Shown one piece after another: positions 1 to 6,786 of a stretch of 13,748 nt of DNA (position 1 is the stretch's first letter; the number at the start of each line of letters is the position of its first letter). The DNA lies in NCBI GenBank assembly GCA_934463115.1, contig CAKSIN010000039.1, forward strand, positions 1 to 13,748, given 5' to 3'. Made by a program: the position numbers and the translations under genes. Below the pieces are notes generated by a model. The model ran no database searches, was not told the DNA's origin, and saw nothing but the letters and a program-made list of their open reading frames with translations. Source of the DNA: an uncultured Clostridia bacterium (lineage in GTDB: Bacteria > Bacillota > Clostridia > UMGS1810).

Positions 1-77
1 TTTTTATTTGCAATGTTACTGTTTACGCAGATTGCAGACTAAACTTCGGGATAATTGTTTTCTCGGCATAATCTTGA

Positions 78-97
78 TTATCCTGATATCGGGATAA
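78..97. repeat. 20-base imperfect palindrome at the methyltransferase break
   Basis: Arms TTATCC (78-83) and GGATAA (92-97) flank a central GATATC, giving a near-perfect dyad with a single T/G mispair. The 8-mer CGGGATAA in its right half also occurs at 47-54. The dyad lies directly before the point where recognisable methyltransferase coding sequence begins, so it may mark a rearrangement junction, a recombination site or a stalled-replication deletion. It contains TATCCTG, a 7-mer shared with IncP-type nick regions, but this is easily due to chance. Confidence 0.5.
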
Positions 98-98
98 C

Positions 99-1064
99 CA
101 GGACATTTCAGTCAGCGGCAAGCAAAGAGGACTTAACGGAGAGCGAAGCGGTTTATTTTTTGAACTTGTTAGGCTGCTCAAAGGCAAAACTGCCGAAGAT
201 CGTCCCGATTGGCTTATCATTGAAAATGTTAAAAATCTCTTATCCGTTAACGGAGGATGGGACTTTACCGAGGTTTTGTATTCGCTGGCCGCACTCGGCT
301 ATGATACTGAGTACGGACTGCTTAATTCAAAATTCTTCGGCGTTCCTCAAAACAGAGAACGAGTTTTTATTGTCGCTCGAAGATATACTGGAAGCCGAAC
401 CGGACGAAAAGTATTTCCTATCACCGCAACAGACGGAAAAAATCTTATTGAGCTTATAGGCGGAACACAGGGCGAGCGTGTATATTCCCCGAAAGGCTGC
501 TCGGTAACGCTTACCGCAAACGGCGGAGGTATGGGCGGCAGGACGGGACTTTATTTAACAAATTTCAGTTTTATGGACTTAAACAAGAAAAGCGTTATAA
601 CGAATATTTCAAGATGTGTCAAAGCAAGAATAAACGCCGGAATTACCAACCGCACGGGAGATAATTCCGGCGTTCTTTGTGTCTGTGTGAGAGCCTTTAT
701 AACACCTGAAAGAGAAAATAAAAGGCAGAACGGACGGCGAATGAAAGAAAACGGCGAGCCTATGTTTTGCCTTACCACGCAGGACAGACACGGTATTGCG
801 ATATGCAGCTGTGAAAAGTGTATTTATAACATGGATATGGATACATTCAGGTGTTGTATCAGAATACGCAGACTTACGCCGCGTGAGGCTTGGCGGCTGC
901 AAGCGGTTGAGGATAAATATTTTGATAAGGCAGCAGCCGTAAATTCGGACGCACAGCTTTATAAGCAAGCCGGAAACAGCGTTACGGTATCGGTTGTTTA
1001 TGCAATCGCGCTTAAAATAAAGGAAATTGCGGAATTTGAGCGAGGTACGAAAAATGAAGTTTAA
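99..1064 (+). pseudogene. C5-cytosine DNA methyltransferase, 5'-truncated or broken
   Basis: The frame ending at 1064 encodes the downstream part of a DNA (cytosine-5) methyltransferase, which transfers methyl from S-adenosylmethionine to cytosine. Visible motifs: QDISVSGKQRGL followed by GERSGLFFE just after the motif IV position (about 99-160), IIENV of motif VI (about 216-230), PQNRERVFIV of motif VIII (about 345-374), a variable target-recognition stretch (about 420-860), RRLTPREAWRLQ of motif IX (about 868-903) and LYKQAGNSVTVSVVYAIA of motif X (about 957-1010). The catalytic Pro-Cys that should precede QDIS is absent: the in-frame codons before it read Arg-Asp-Asn, and stop codons lie just upstream at 69-71, 75-77 and 84-86. 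Another frame before 99 carries a short LDYPDIG stretch that could be displaced motif III/IV sequence, so a deletion plus frameshift is as likely as simple truncation. It should be inactive. It overlaps the next gene by 11 bases. The exact left edge is uncertain. Confidence 0.85.
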
Positions 1065-1623
1065 GTGTATATATGCCGATCCGCCATGGGCTTATAAGGT
1101 ATATTCAAAGAAAGGTCAGGGGCGAAGCGCCGAAAATCATTACCGGACTATGAGTAAAGAGGATATATATTCACTGCCCGTTGCCGATATTGCGGATGAT
1201 GATTGTATTTTATTTCTTTGGGTTACGTTCCCCTGTTTGCTTGAAGGCCTTGAAACGATAAAACGCTGGGGCTTTGAATATAAAACGCTCGGTTTTTGTT
1301 GGGTTAAACGGTGCAAAAAGCAAACGGATAAATGGTTCTGGGGTTTGGGGTTTTGGACAAGAGCAAACCCCGAAATCTGCATCATAGCAACAAAAGGACA
1401 CCCGAAACGCATTTCAAAAGGCGTACATACAGTGGTTGATACGCCGATTGAGGCACACAGCAAAAAGCCTGATGAGGTAAGAAAAAGGATTGTACGGCTT
1501 GTCGGTGATATTCCTCGTGCGGAGCTTTTTGCAAGAGAGGAAAGCCCCGGCTGGTATTGTCTTGGGAATGAAATTGACGGTATGGATATACGGGAAAGCC
1601 TGATAAAAACAGCAAAAATGTGA
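1054..1623 (+). CDS. MT-A70-family adenine-N6 DNA methyltransferase
   Basis: A 189-residue protein of the MT-A70 family, expected to methylate adenine N6 in DNA using S-adenosylmethionine. The catalytic motif DPPW is at residues 9-12 (IYADPPWAYK), followed by the family's TMSKEDIYSLPV helix, the strand DDCILFLWVT and the C-terminal signature LFAREESPGWYCLGNEI. The length is normal for single-domain phage and element versions. I chose ATG 1054, which puts DPPW at the usual distance from the N terminus; an upstream in-frame start at 1027 would add nine unlikely residues. GAGG at 1040-1044 serves as ribosome-binding site. It starts inside the last codons of the broken cytosine methyltransferase, so the two were once translationally coupled. 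No restriction enzyme is nearby, so it is an orphan modification enzyme, typical of elements that mask their DNA. Confidence 0.9.
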   Translation: MKFKCIYADPPWAYKVYSKKGQGRSAENHYRTMSKEDIYSLPVADIADDDCILFLWVTFPCLLEGLETIKRWGFEYKTLGFCWVKRCKKQTDKWFWGLGFWTRANPEICIIATKGHPKRISKGVHTVVDTPIEAHSKKPDEVRKRIVRLVGDIPRAELFAREESPGWYCLGNEIDGMDIRESLIKTAKM

Positions 1624-1652
1624 TAACCTTGTTCCAAATCGGAATAAGGTTA
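1624..1652. repeat. 29-base dyad, copy 1 (just before the tadZ-like ribosome-binding site)
   Basis: Arms TAACCTTGTTCC (1624-1635) and GGAATAAGGTTA (1641-1652) surround loop AAATC, giving 12 pairs of which one is G·T. Related copies lie at 6082-6110 and 13357-13385. It starts right after the TGA of the adenine methyltransferase and ends 6 bases before GGAG. No T-tract follows, so it does not look like an ordinary terminator. A binding site or an mRNA hairpin affecting translation or processing are alternatives. Confidence 0.75.
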
Positions 1653-1669
1653 CGGAAAGGAGTTTGATA

Positions 1670-2404
1670 ATGGGAAAAATAATAACGGTATGCGGAGGTC
1701 ACGGCAGCGGAAAAACTACCGTTGCCGCAAATCTCGGATATATGCTGGCACAAAACTCTCTTGTGGGGATATTGTCAACAAATATGGTCTGCGGCATAAT
1801 TCAGCATTTGTTCGGAGCAGTTATTGAAGATTGCCGCGGTTTGTATGAAATCTCTTTATCAAAATATGATAATGCAAAAGCCTTTGTGCCTTGCCCGAAT
1901 AATAAAAATCTGTTTTTGATGTCGCTTGCAAATAACCACGATTGTCTTATGCTTGCCGATGAGGAAAACGGAATTAACGGTGACAGAGCAAAAGAAATGC
2001 TTTCCGATATGAAAGCGATGTTCGGGTATCTCATAGTTGACTGCGAGCCTGAAATAAACAATCCGCTTTCCGTTTACAGTATCATTTATGCGGATAAGAT
2101 TGTAAACCTTATAAAGCCTACGATTACAGGCACAGCCTTTTATAACAGCTACCGAACGCTGTATTCTGCACTTGAAATACCGCCCGGTAAAATCATTCAT
2201 ATCGCAAACAATGATAAAAACTATGTCGGTATTAAAAATGTTGAGAAAACTGTCGGGGTTAAAATGTTTCATACAATTCCGCATTATAAAAATGTGGAAC
2301 AGGCAGAAAATAAAGGTCAGCTTGCCGCCCTTACAAAAAACGGATTTTATTTCGACATACAAAAGCTTGCGGACTGCATAAGGGAGTGTGTTTCAGATGA
2401 GTAA
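1670..2404 (+). CDS. TadZ/CpaE-like P-loop ATPase of a Tad-type pilus locus
   Basis: A 244-residue SIMIBI-class ATPase of the MinD/ParA superfamily, most like the TadZ/CpaE proteins that localise Tad pilus assembly at the membrane pole. The P-loop GGHGSGKTT is at residues 9-17, and LIVDCEP at 121-127 fits the switch II/Walker B strand. The usual ParA 'signature' lysine at the start of the P-loop is missing (Cys-Gly-Gly-His instead of Lys-Gly-Gly), so dimer-dependent hydrolysis may differ. There is no obvious N-terminal receiver domain, unlike many CpaE proteins. Start ATG 1670 has AAAGGAG 7 bases upstream. Its stop overlaps the start of the TadA-like gene by 8 bases, which indicates coupled translation and supports the Tad assignment over a plasmid-partition ParA. 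No ParB-like gene is visible. Confidence 0.75.
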   Translation: MGKIITVCGGHGSGKTTVAANLGYMLAQNSLVGILSTNMVCGIIQHLFGAVIEDCRGLYEISLSKYDNAKAFVPCPNNKNLFLMSLANNHDCLMLADEENGINGDRAKEMLSDMKAMFGYLIVDCEPEINNPLSVYSIIYADKIVNLIKPTITGTAFYNSYRTLYSALEIPPGKIIHIANNDKNYVGIKNVEKTVGVKMFHTIPHYKNVEQAENKGQLAALTKNGFYFDIQKLADCIRECVSDE

Positions 2405-3821
2405 ATTCAGCGTATATCAGGCTATTTATGAGGTTTCACAGCACGAAAAGACTGTAAAAAAAGAAATAAAAACAGACGCAAAGCCTTATGAGGAGGTTCT
2501 GGAAATTGTCAGAGCCGAGATAAGCAAAAATCATTCGGGTGAGCTTGCAAATGTCATATCAAAGCCGCAGGGCGCAGCGCTTCTTAAAAATCTGCTTTCA
2601 AAGTATATTTATCAAAAGCACATTGCCTGTCTTGAATATGACAGTCTGAATGAACTGGTGGATAAATGCTATGAGGATATGGCAGGGTTCGGATTCTTGA
2701 CAAAATATATTTATGATGACGAGGTTGAAGAAATCAACTGTAACGGCTGGAATGATATTGAGATTATTACCTCTAACGGTTGGAGCAAAATTGACGAGCA
2801 TTTTTTAACGCCGCTGCAATGTATTGATATGACAAAGAAGATGTGTCAGCTTGGCGGCGTCATTATTGACGGTTCTCAGCCTACGCAGGACAGCTTTATT
2901 ACACAGGGTGTTAGAATATCCGCAATTATACCGCCGTGTATTGATGAGGCGGTCGGGGCGGTGTTTTCAATCAGAAAACAGAAAAACAATGTTATTACCA
3001 AACAGCAGCTTATTGATTGGGATACCGCAACGGAGGAAGAATTGGATTTGCTTACGCTTTGCATTTCGCACGGTGTCAGTATCGGCATTGCCGGTTCAAC
3101 GGGCAGCGGAAAAACAACCGATATAGGCTTTATTCTTAGGAGTATTCCTTACGATAAGCGTATTTACAGTATCGAGGACTCAAGAGAATTAAATCTGCAA
3201 GTGAAAGACGAAAACGGCAGAATTTTAAACCGTGTCATTCATACAAAAACAAGACCGTCACAAAACCCGGCACAAAATGTTTCCGCTGATGTTCTTTTGA
3301 AAAAATCACTGCGTTTTGATCCTCAGATTATAGTTCCTGCCGAAATGCGCGGCGAGGAAGCAATGACGGCACAGGAGGCAGGACGAACAGGACATACGAT
3401 TATTACATCACTTCACGCCTCCACTGCGCTTGCGGCATATACACGAATCCTTACAATGTGTATGATGTCGGGTACAAAGCTGTCGGAGGAGCTTATGCTG
3501 AAGCTGATAATTGAGGCATATCCGATTATGGCATTTAAAATGCAGCTGCCGGACAAATCAAGAAAGTATATGAAAATCATTGAGGCAGAGGACTATCGTG
3601 ATGGCGGGATTATCTATCGGACATTGTATAAGTATGTGATAACGGACAGAATAATGAATAAGGACGGAACGCAGATAGATAAAATGGTCGGCTATCATAA
3701 AAAGGTCAGCAATATTTCATCACGGCTTGCAAATATTTTGCTTGAAAACGGTGCAGATTTGCAGACTATTCATAGGTTTGCCGGAGAAAATTGGAGTCCC
3801 GAAGCCGATACGGAGGGTTAA
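2397..3821 (+). CDS. TadA/CpaF-type secretion/pilus motor ATPase
   Basis: A 474-residue hexameric secretion ATPase of the TadA/CpaF (VirB11/PulE) family, which powers pilin extraction and polymerisation from the cytoplasmic side. Motifs appear in the correct order: N-terminal CpaF-like region (about 85-195) with the INCNGW/GVRISAIIPP type segments, Walker A GSTGSGKTT (233-241), Asp box IEDSREL (259-265), Walker B region DPQIIVPAEMRGEEA (308-322) and His box TGHTIITSLHAST (331-343). All catalytic positions look intact. Start ATG 2397 overlaps the tadZ-like stop and has GGGAG upstream. The next gene starts 3 bases after the stop with its GGAGGG inside this gene's end. The tight tadZ-A-B order is the standard Tad core. 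It could also be read as a VirB11-like protein, but the F-domain partners downstream argue for Tad. Confidence 0.93.
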   Translation: MSKFSVYQAIYEVSQHEKTVKKEIKTDAKPYEEVLEIVRAEISKNHSGELANVISKPQGAALLKNLLSKYIYQKHIACLEYDSLNELVDKCYEDMAGFGFLTKYIYDDEVEEINCNGWNDIEIITSNGWSKIDEHFLTPLQCIDMTKKMCQLGGVIIDGSQPTQDSFITQGVRISAIIPPCIDEAVGAVFSIRKQKNNVITKQQLIDWDTATEEELDLLTLCISHGVSIGIAGSTGSGKTTDIGFILRSIPYDKRIYSIEDSRELNLQVKDENGRILNRVIHTKTRPSQNPAQNVSADVLLKKSLRFDPQIIVPAEMRGEEAMTAQEAGRTGHTIITSLHASTALAAYTRILTMCMMSGTKLSEELMLKLIIEAYPIMAFKMQLPDKSRKYMKIIEAEDYRDGGIIYRTLYKYVITDRIMNKDGTQIDKMVGYHKKVSNISSRLANILLENGADLQTIHRFAGENWSPEADTEG

Positions 3822-3823
3822 TT

Positions 3824-4747
3824 ATGATTTACAGAGTTATAATATTTATACTGCTTTGTATCGGATTTGCCGCATTGATAAGAAACCGACAAAATGATAC
3901 GCTTGTTTTGAAAAAACAAAGTATTGCGGAAAACAGGAAAAATACAATGCTTAAAAAGCGGCGAAAATTGGTCGATAGAAAACCCGGTGTATTTGAACGG
4001 TTCAGAATTGTATCGGAGGAAATGCTAAAAAGCAGTAATTCCGACATGACTTTTTCAAAATATATCAGGCTGTCGCTTTTGCTTTCTCTGGGCGGTGTGA
4101 TTATCGGCTTGCTTATGAACAATATATTACTGTCGGGAGTGCTGGCTGTCGGTATGCTGTTTGTGCCGCTTGAATATCTTGCGGTGCGGCAATCCGCATA
4201 TACGCAGATGATAAACGAGCAGATGGAAACGGCGCTGTCGCTTATAACCAACAGTTATTTGCAGTCGGGCGATATAATAAAGGCTGTCAAAGAAAATCTG
4301 CACCGAATCGAACCGCCGTTTTATAACCTGTTTGCTGAGTTTATTGCAGAGAAAACCTTTGTTGACAGTAATATAAGCAGAAATATACGAAAGCTGAAAA
4401 GCAAAGTGGATAACAGTTTTTTCTCGGAATGGTGCGATACGCTTATTCTTTGTCAGCAGGATCGTGAACTTATGTATGTGCTGCCGACTATTGTTGAAAA
4501 AATGTCGGATATTAAGCAAATACAGGAGGAACTCAATACGCAGATGTATAATATATATAAAGACCATATCAGTGTAACACTTGTGGTTGCCGCTAATATT
4601 CCGCTGATGAGATTCCTGAATGCCGAGTGGTACAGACTTCTCACAGGAACGCTTGCGGGACAGATTATAGTTGCTTTGACATTTGCAGTGATTTTTGCTG
4701 CGACGGCATATGTGATAAAGGTAAATAAGCCTGTTTCGGTGCTGTAA
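3824..4747 (+). CDS. TadB-like membrane platform protein (type II secretion F family)
   Basis: A 307-residue inner-membrane protein expected to form the pilus platform with the TadC-like protein, coupling the TadA motor to pilin subunits. Hydrophobic segments are visible at about 4-20, 82-98, 101-119, 248-264 and 277-297. Between them is a cytoplasmic helical region (about 125-245) containing EQMETALSLITNSYLQSG, the typical F-domain opening. The N-terminal cytoplasmic stretch (30-75) is Lys/Arg-rich. Start ATG 3824 was preferred because GGAGGG lies 6 bases upstream and the first TM begins at once; a longer start would add a polar extension. It follows the tadA-like gene directly. It is separated from the TadC-like gene by about 215 bases with a toxin remnant and a terminator-like hairpin, which is unusual since tadB and tadC normally abut. 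Confidence 0.85.
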   Translation: MIYRVIIFILLCIGFAALIRNRQNDTLVLKKQSIAENRKNTMLKKRRKLVDRKPGVFERFRIVSEEMLKSSNSDMTFSKYIRLSLLLSLGGVIIGLLMNNILLSGVLAVGMLFVPLEYLAVRQSAYTQMINEQMETALSLITNSYLQSGDIIKAVKENLHRIEPPFYNLFAEFIAEKTFVDSNISRNIRKLKSKVDNSFFSEWCDTLILCQQDRELMYVLPTIVEKMSDIKQIQEELNTQMYNIYKDHISVTLVVAANIPLMRFLNAEWYRLLTGTLAGQIIVALTFAVIFAATAYVIKVNKPVSVL

Positions 4748-4761
4748 AGTTTAATTATCTT

Positions 4762-4887
4762 ATGATAGAAATACATGGTATAATTATAGTAACAAAAAGG
4801 TATCTTTTAGTCTATCAAATTAAGGATAACACGGTTTATGTTGATTATGTTCCGGATTGCAGACAAGACTATAAATGGTTGTTATAA
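4762..4887 (+). pseudogene. Probable remnant of a RelE/ParE-type toxin gene
   Basis: A 41-residue reading frame whose last 28 residues (YLLVYQIKDNTVYVDYVPDC then RQDYKWLL) match, from memory of the family, the C-terminal strands of RelE/ParE-superfamily mRNA interferase toxins: a 'Y-x-V-Y-x-[IV]-x-D-x-T-V-Y-V' hairpin followed by an 'R-x-D-Y' end. The first half of a toxin (about 50-60 residues) and any antitoxin gene are missing. There is no convincing ribosome-binding site before ATG 4762, and the upstream bases do not extend the homology. I read it as decayed toxin-antitoxin sequence left between tadB and tadC. An active micro-protein is less likely. Confidence 0.5.
4776..4784 (+). promoter_or_regulatory. 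Extended -10 promoter candidate in the tadB/tadC spacer
   Basis: TGGTATAAT is an exact extended -10 box (TGn plus TATAAT). No good -35 hexamer lies 16-18 bases upstream. It could drive a short transcript through the toxin remnant toward the hairpin at 4903-4945 and the TadC-like gene. TATAAT-like sequences are frequent in AT-rich spacers, so this is only a candidate. Confidence 0.35.
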
Positions 4888-4902
4888 ATCAAGCAAATAA
4901 AC

Positions 4903-4945
4903 AGGAGTAATTAAGTGTAACAGCTTAGCTGCTCCTTTTTCTTTT
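4903..4945 (+). terminator. Terminator-like hairpin before the TadC-like gene
   Basis: AGGAG (4903-4907) can pair with CTCCT (4932-4936), and CAGC/GCTG (4921-4924/4928-4931) forms the tip, with a 13-base bulge on the 5' side. The run TTTTTCTTTT (4936-4945) follows. The U-tract is convincing; the bulged stem is only moderate. It ends immediately before the GGAGG of the downstream gene, and no strong promoter lies between, suggesting partial termination or attenuation rather than a true operon end. Confidence 0.5.
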
Positions 4946-4961
4946 ACGGAGGTGGTGCGAT

Positions 4962-5831
4962 TTGTACTATATACTAACCGTCCTTTTACTTGCATTTGGC
5001 ATTTATATATTAGTCGGAAATTTTATAGATTTCCCGACGAAACGGACAGAAAAGGCAATGTCAGCCTTTAGGCGAAAGCAAGGCATAGGAGAAAGATTCT
5101 ATACTGCGGTAACATATCCTCTCACCAAAATCATTTCAAAATTCATTCGTCCGGAAAATTATCAAAAGCGAAAGCTTGAAAAGGATTTGGCGAGAGCCGG
5201 GATAAATTTAAGTCCTGCCGAGTATTACGCAAAAGCGTATGTAACGGCAGGGCTTGTTATTTTGTCATCATTTATATTTATTCCGCTGGGGCTTACCGTA
5301 ATTACAATGTGCGTTATGCTGCTCGGAATTATGCTGTTTTTTAAAGAACGGCAAGCTGCCCGAGAAAAGCTGAAGAAGATTAACGGCAAAATTCTTGACG
5401 AGCTGCCGAGATTTGTGAGGACATATAACAATTCCTTAAAAAGCAGCAAGGACATTTTGAAGTTTATGGAGCGATACCGAAAGATTGTGGGAGATGATTT
5501 TAAGTATGACCTTGATATTCTGATAACCGATTTAAAGACAGGAAATACAGAGGAGGCATTGCAAAGGTTTGACGAGAGAGTCAATATTCCGCAGCTTTCA
5601 ACATTCATAAGCGGTGTAATCGGAACAAGTAAGGGGATTGATCAGGAAACATTCTTTTATCTTATGGAACAGGAAATGAAAATATTAGCAAGAGAAAACA
5701 TCAAGCGCGAGATTGCAAAACGCCCCGGAAAGATTAAAAAGGCAACGATTGCGGTCGGCGTTATGATGTTTCTTTTATATCTCTATCCGATTTTCATTGA
5801 TTTGAAAAACGGATTGGGCATTTTTAATTAA
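4962..5831 (+). CDS. TadC-like membrane platform protein (type II secretion F family)
   Basis: A 289-residue polytopic membrane protein, the likely second half of the Tad platform. Predicted membrane segments are at about 3-21, 92-108, 109-127 and 260-280. The cytoplasmic F-type domain (about 135-255) includes the helix ILDELPRFVRTYNNSLKSS and a second helical repeat ending in REIAKRPGK just before the last TM. This two-TM, loop, one-TM arrangement is the family standard. The start is TTG 4962: it begins the first TM at once and has GGAGG 7-8 bases upstream, while nearby GTG codons are out of frame. The U-tract of the hairpin before it nearly touches its ribosome-binding site, and with the weak TTG start this suggests low or regulated expression. 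A small pilin-like gene follows 21 bases later. Confidence 0.82.
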   Translation: MYYILTVLLLAFGIYILVGNFIDFPTKRTEKAMSAFRRKQGIGERFYTAVTYPLTKIISKFIRPENYQKRKLEKDLARAGINLSPAEYYAKAYVTAGLVILSSFIFIPLGLTVITMCVMLLGIMLFFKERQAAREKLKKINGKILDELPRFVRTYNNSLKSSKDILKFMERYRKIVGDDFKYDLDILITDLKTGNTEEALQRFDERVNIPQLSTFISGVIGTSKGIDQETFFYLMEQEMKILARENIKREIAKRPGKIKKATIAVGVMMFLLYLYPIFIDLKNGLGIFN

Positions 5832-5852
5832 AACAGGAAGGAGATTTTTGTT

Positions 5853-6068
5853 ATGAGAAAACTGATTGTAAGAGGTAAGGCGGCAATGAACAGGGTAAAA
5901 ATGATAAGCGTCACGGCGGTAAAAAGCGGCGAGGGGTATCTTGATGTGCTGATAAAAATTCTGATTACCGTAATTATCGGTGCAGCACTGCTGGCGCTGA
6001 TGCGTGTGGCAATTCCCGAGCTGTTCAATGATATAATAAACAAAATTAAATCAGTGTTTACGATTTAA
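5853..6068 (+). CDS. Small single-TM pilin-like protein (DUF6133-like)
   Basis: A 71-residue protein with a basic N terminus (MRKLIVRGKAAMNRVK), the motif KSGEGYLDVL at about 24-33 and one long hydrophobic helix (about 33-55), then a short amphipathic tail. Size, position after tadC and the glycine before a Glu-containing hydrophobic stretch are what a Flp-type major pilin would show, and it resembles the small DUF6133 proteins found beside Tad-like genes in Clostridial elements (recalled, not searched). If it is a prepilin, cleavage would fall near Gly26 or Gly28, leaving the hydrophobic helix to pack the filament core. Start ATG 5853 has AAGGAG 9 bases upstream. No prepilin peptidase lies in the window. 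A non-pilin small membrane protein cannot be excluded. Confidence 0.7.
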   Translation: MRKLIVRGKAAMNRVKMISVTAVKSGEGYLDVLIKILITVIIGAALLALMRVAIPELFNDIINKIKSVFTI

Positions 6069-6081
6069 GCATACTAATTTG

Positions 6082-6110
6082 TAATCTTGTTTCGTTTTGG
6101 AACAAGGTTA
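6082..6110. repeat. 29-base dyad, copy 2 (before the small acidic gene)
   Basis: Arms TAATCTTGTTTC (6082-6093) and GGAACAAGGTTA (6099-6110) flank loop GTTTT; one extra G-C pair extends it on each side. Two pairs are T·G, so a + strand RNA would still fold fully. By primary sequence it matches copy 1 best on the opposite strand (25 of 29 bases). As with copy 1, the end of the dyad is followed within a few bases by the ribosome-binding site (GAGAGGAGG) of the next gene, and no U-tract follows. Confidence 0.75.
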
Positions 6111-6128
6111 CGAGAGGAGGTATTTTAA

Positions 6129-6371
6129 ATGTCGGAAAAGGAATATGACTTGGGCTTTGGTTATCTGGGCAACGGAACTACCGTCTGGAACAGGCTTGAA
6201 GAAGTCCATCATGACTATAAAACCATTGCTCATATAAGCGATGACGGAAAGACAATAAAATATTATGAGGAACTGCCTGATGAAGTAAGAAAACACATAG
6301 AGGCTTTTGCAGAGCGTGAAAAAACGGAAAGCACGGAGGAATCCGAAGATGATGAAGAAATTGAAATTTAG
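6129..6371 (+). CDS. Small acidic conserved protein of mobile elements, function unknown
   Basis: An 80-residue soluble protein. The first two thirds (MSEKEYDLGFGYLGNGTTVW, then NRLEEVHHDYKTIAHI, then a KTIKYYEELPDEVRKHIEAF segment) match a small protein type I remember as common on plasmids, phages and conjugative elements, always without an assigned role; the 'GNG-T-VWNR' and 'DYxTIAHI' patterns are its hallmarks. The last 16 residues are almost all Glu/Asp and end DDEEIEI, a tail shared in style with three other proteins here. Start ATG 6129 has GAGGAGG about 9 bases upstream. It overlaps the start of the next pseudopilin-like gene by 23 bases, so it is embedded in the pilus operon although it has no TM or signal peptide. 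Confidence 0.75.
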   Translation: MSEKEYDLGFGYLGNGTTVWNRLEEVHHDYKTIAHISDDGKTIKYYEELPDEVRKHIEAFAEREKTESTEESEDDEEIEI

Positions 6372-6777
6372 ACGCAAGCGGTCGGAGGCTTTCTTGGATG
6401 TCCTTTTTCAATTTGCTGTTGCAATGAGCCTTATATTTTGTTTTGTGGCTTTGTGGAAACCGTTTATATATAAGCAGAATATGGACTATATGGCGAAAAC
6501 TCTTGTAAGGGCGGTTGAAGCAAACGGCAGAATAGATAGTAATATCACTGCGCTTGCAAATGAGCTGAAATCGGAAATGGGTGTAAATCCGACAATAACA
6601 TGGAACGCAGCATATATTTCCGGTACGAATAAAATTCAACTGCGGCAGAAGTTTACGCTGACGGTTCATGATACGATTGACATTAAGCTGATTGAGCCTA
6701 CATTCACATCCCCGCTTGTTATAAGCATACCGATTGAAAAGAAATTTATCGGCATCAGTCAGTTTTATTGGAAGTAG
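6349..6777 (+). CDS. DUF4320-type pseudopilin-like protein
   Basis: A 142-residue single-pass protein. A very basic N terminus (MMKKLKFRRKR) is followed by SEAFLDVLFQ and a hydrophobic helix (about 14-36), then the segment YKQNMDYMAKTLVRAVEANG and a beta-rich extracytoplasmic domain to the end. This layout and the 'MDYMAKTLVRAVEANGRID' region fit DUF4320 proteins, which I recall next to Tad-like genes in Clostridial conjugative elements; they resemble TadE/TadF minor pilins. The SEAFLDVL block echoes GEGYLDVL of the small pilin-like protein. Start ATG 6349 (or 6352) uses GGAGG at 6335-6339, inside the previous gene; the longer frame from 6307 would add only polar residues. The next gene starts 9 bases after the stop. 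Confidence 0.78.
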   Translation: MMKKLKFRRKRSEAFLDVLFQFAVAMSLIFCFVALWKPFIYKQNMDYMAKTLVRAVEANGRIDSNITALANELKSEMGVNPTITWNAAYISGTNKIQLRQKFTLTVHDTIDIKLIEPTFTSPLVISIPIEKKFIGISQFYWK

Positions 6778-6786
6778 GTGTTTTGA

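Noticed and set aside
78..86. IncP-like nick sequence TATCCTG in the palindrome
   Set aside because: A 7-base match is expected by chance at this scale, the base after the nick differs from consensus, and no relaxase gene is next to it.
55..459. Open frame of about 134 codons over the start of the cytosine methyltransferase
   Set aside because: It overlaps the frame carrying clear methyltransferase motifs; after the first 20 residues its composition is arbitrary and no family pattern appears.
1859..2362. Minus-strand frame opposite the TadZ-like gene
   Set aside because: It lies wholly antisense to a gene with an intact P-loop and coupled start; no domain or promoter supports it.
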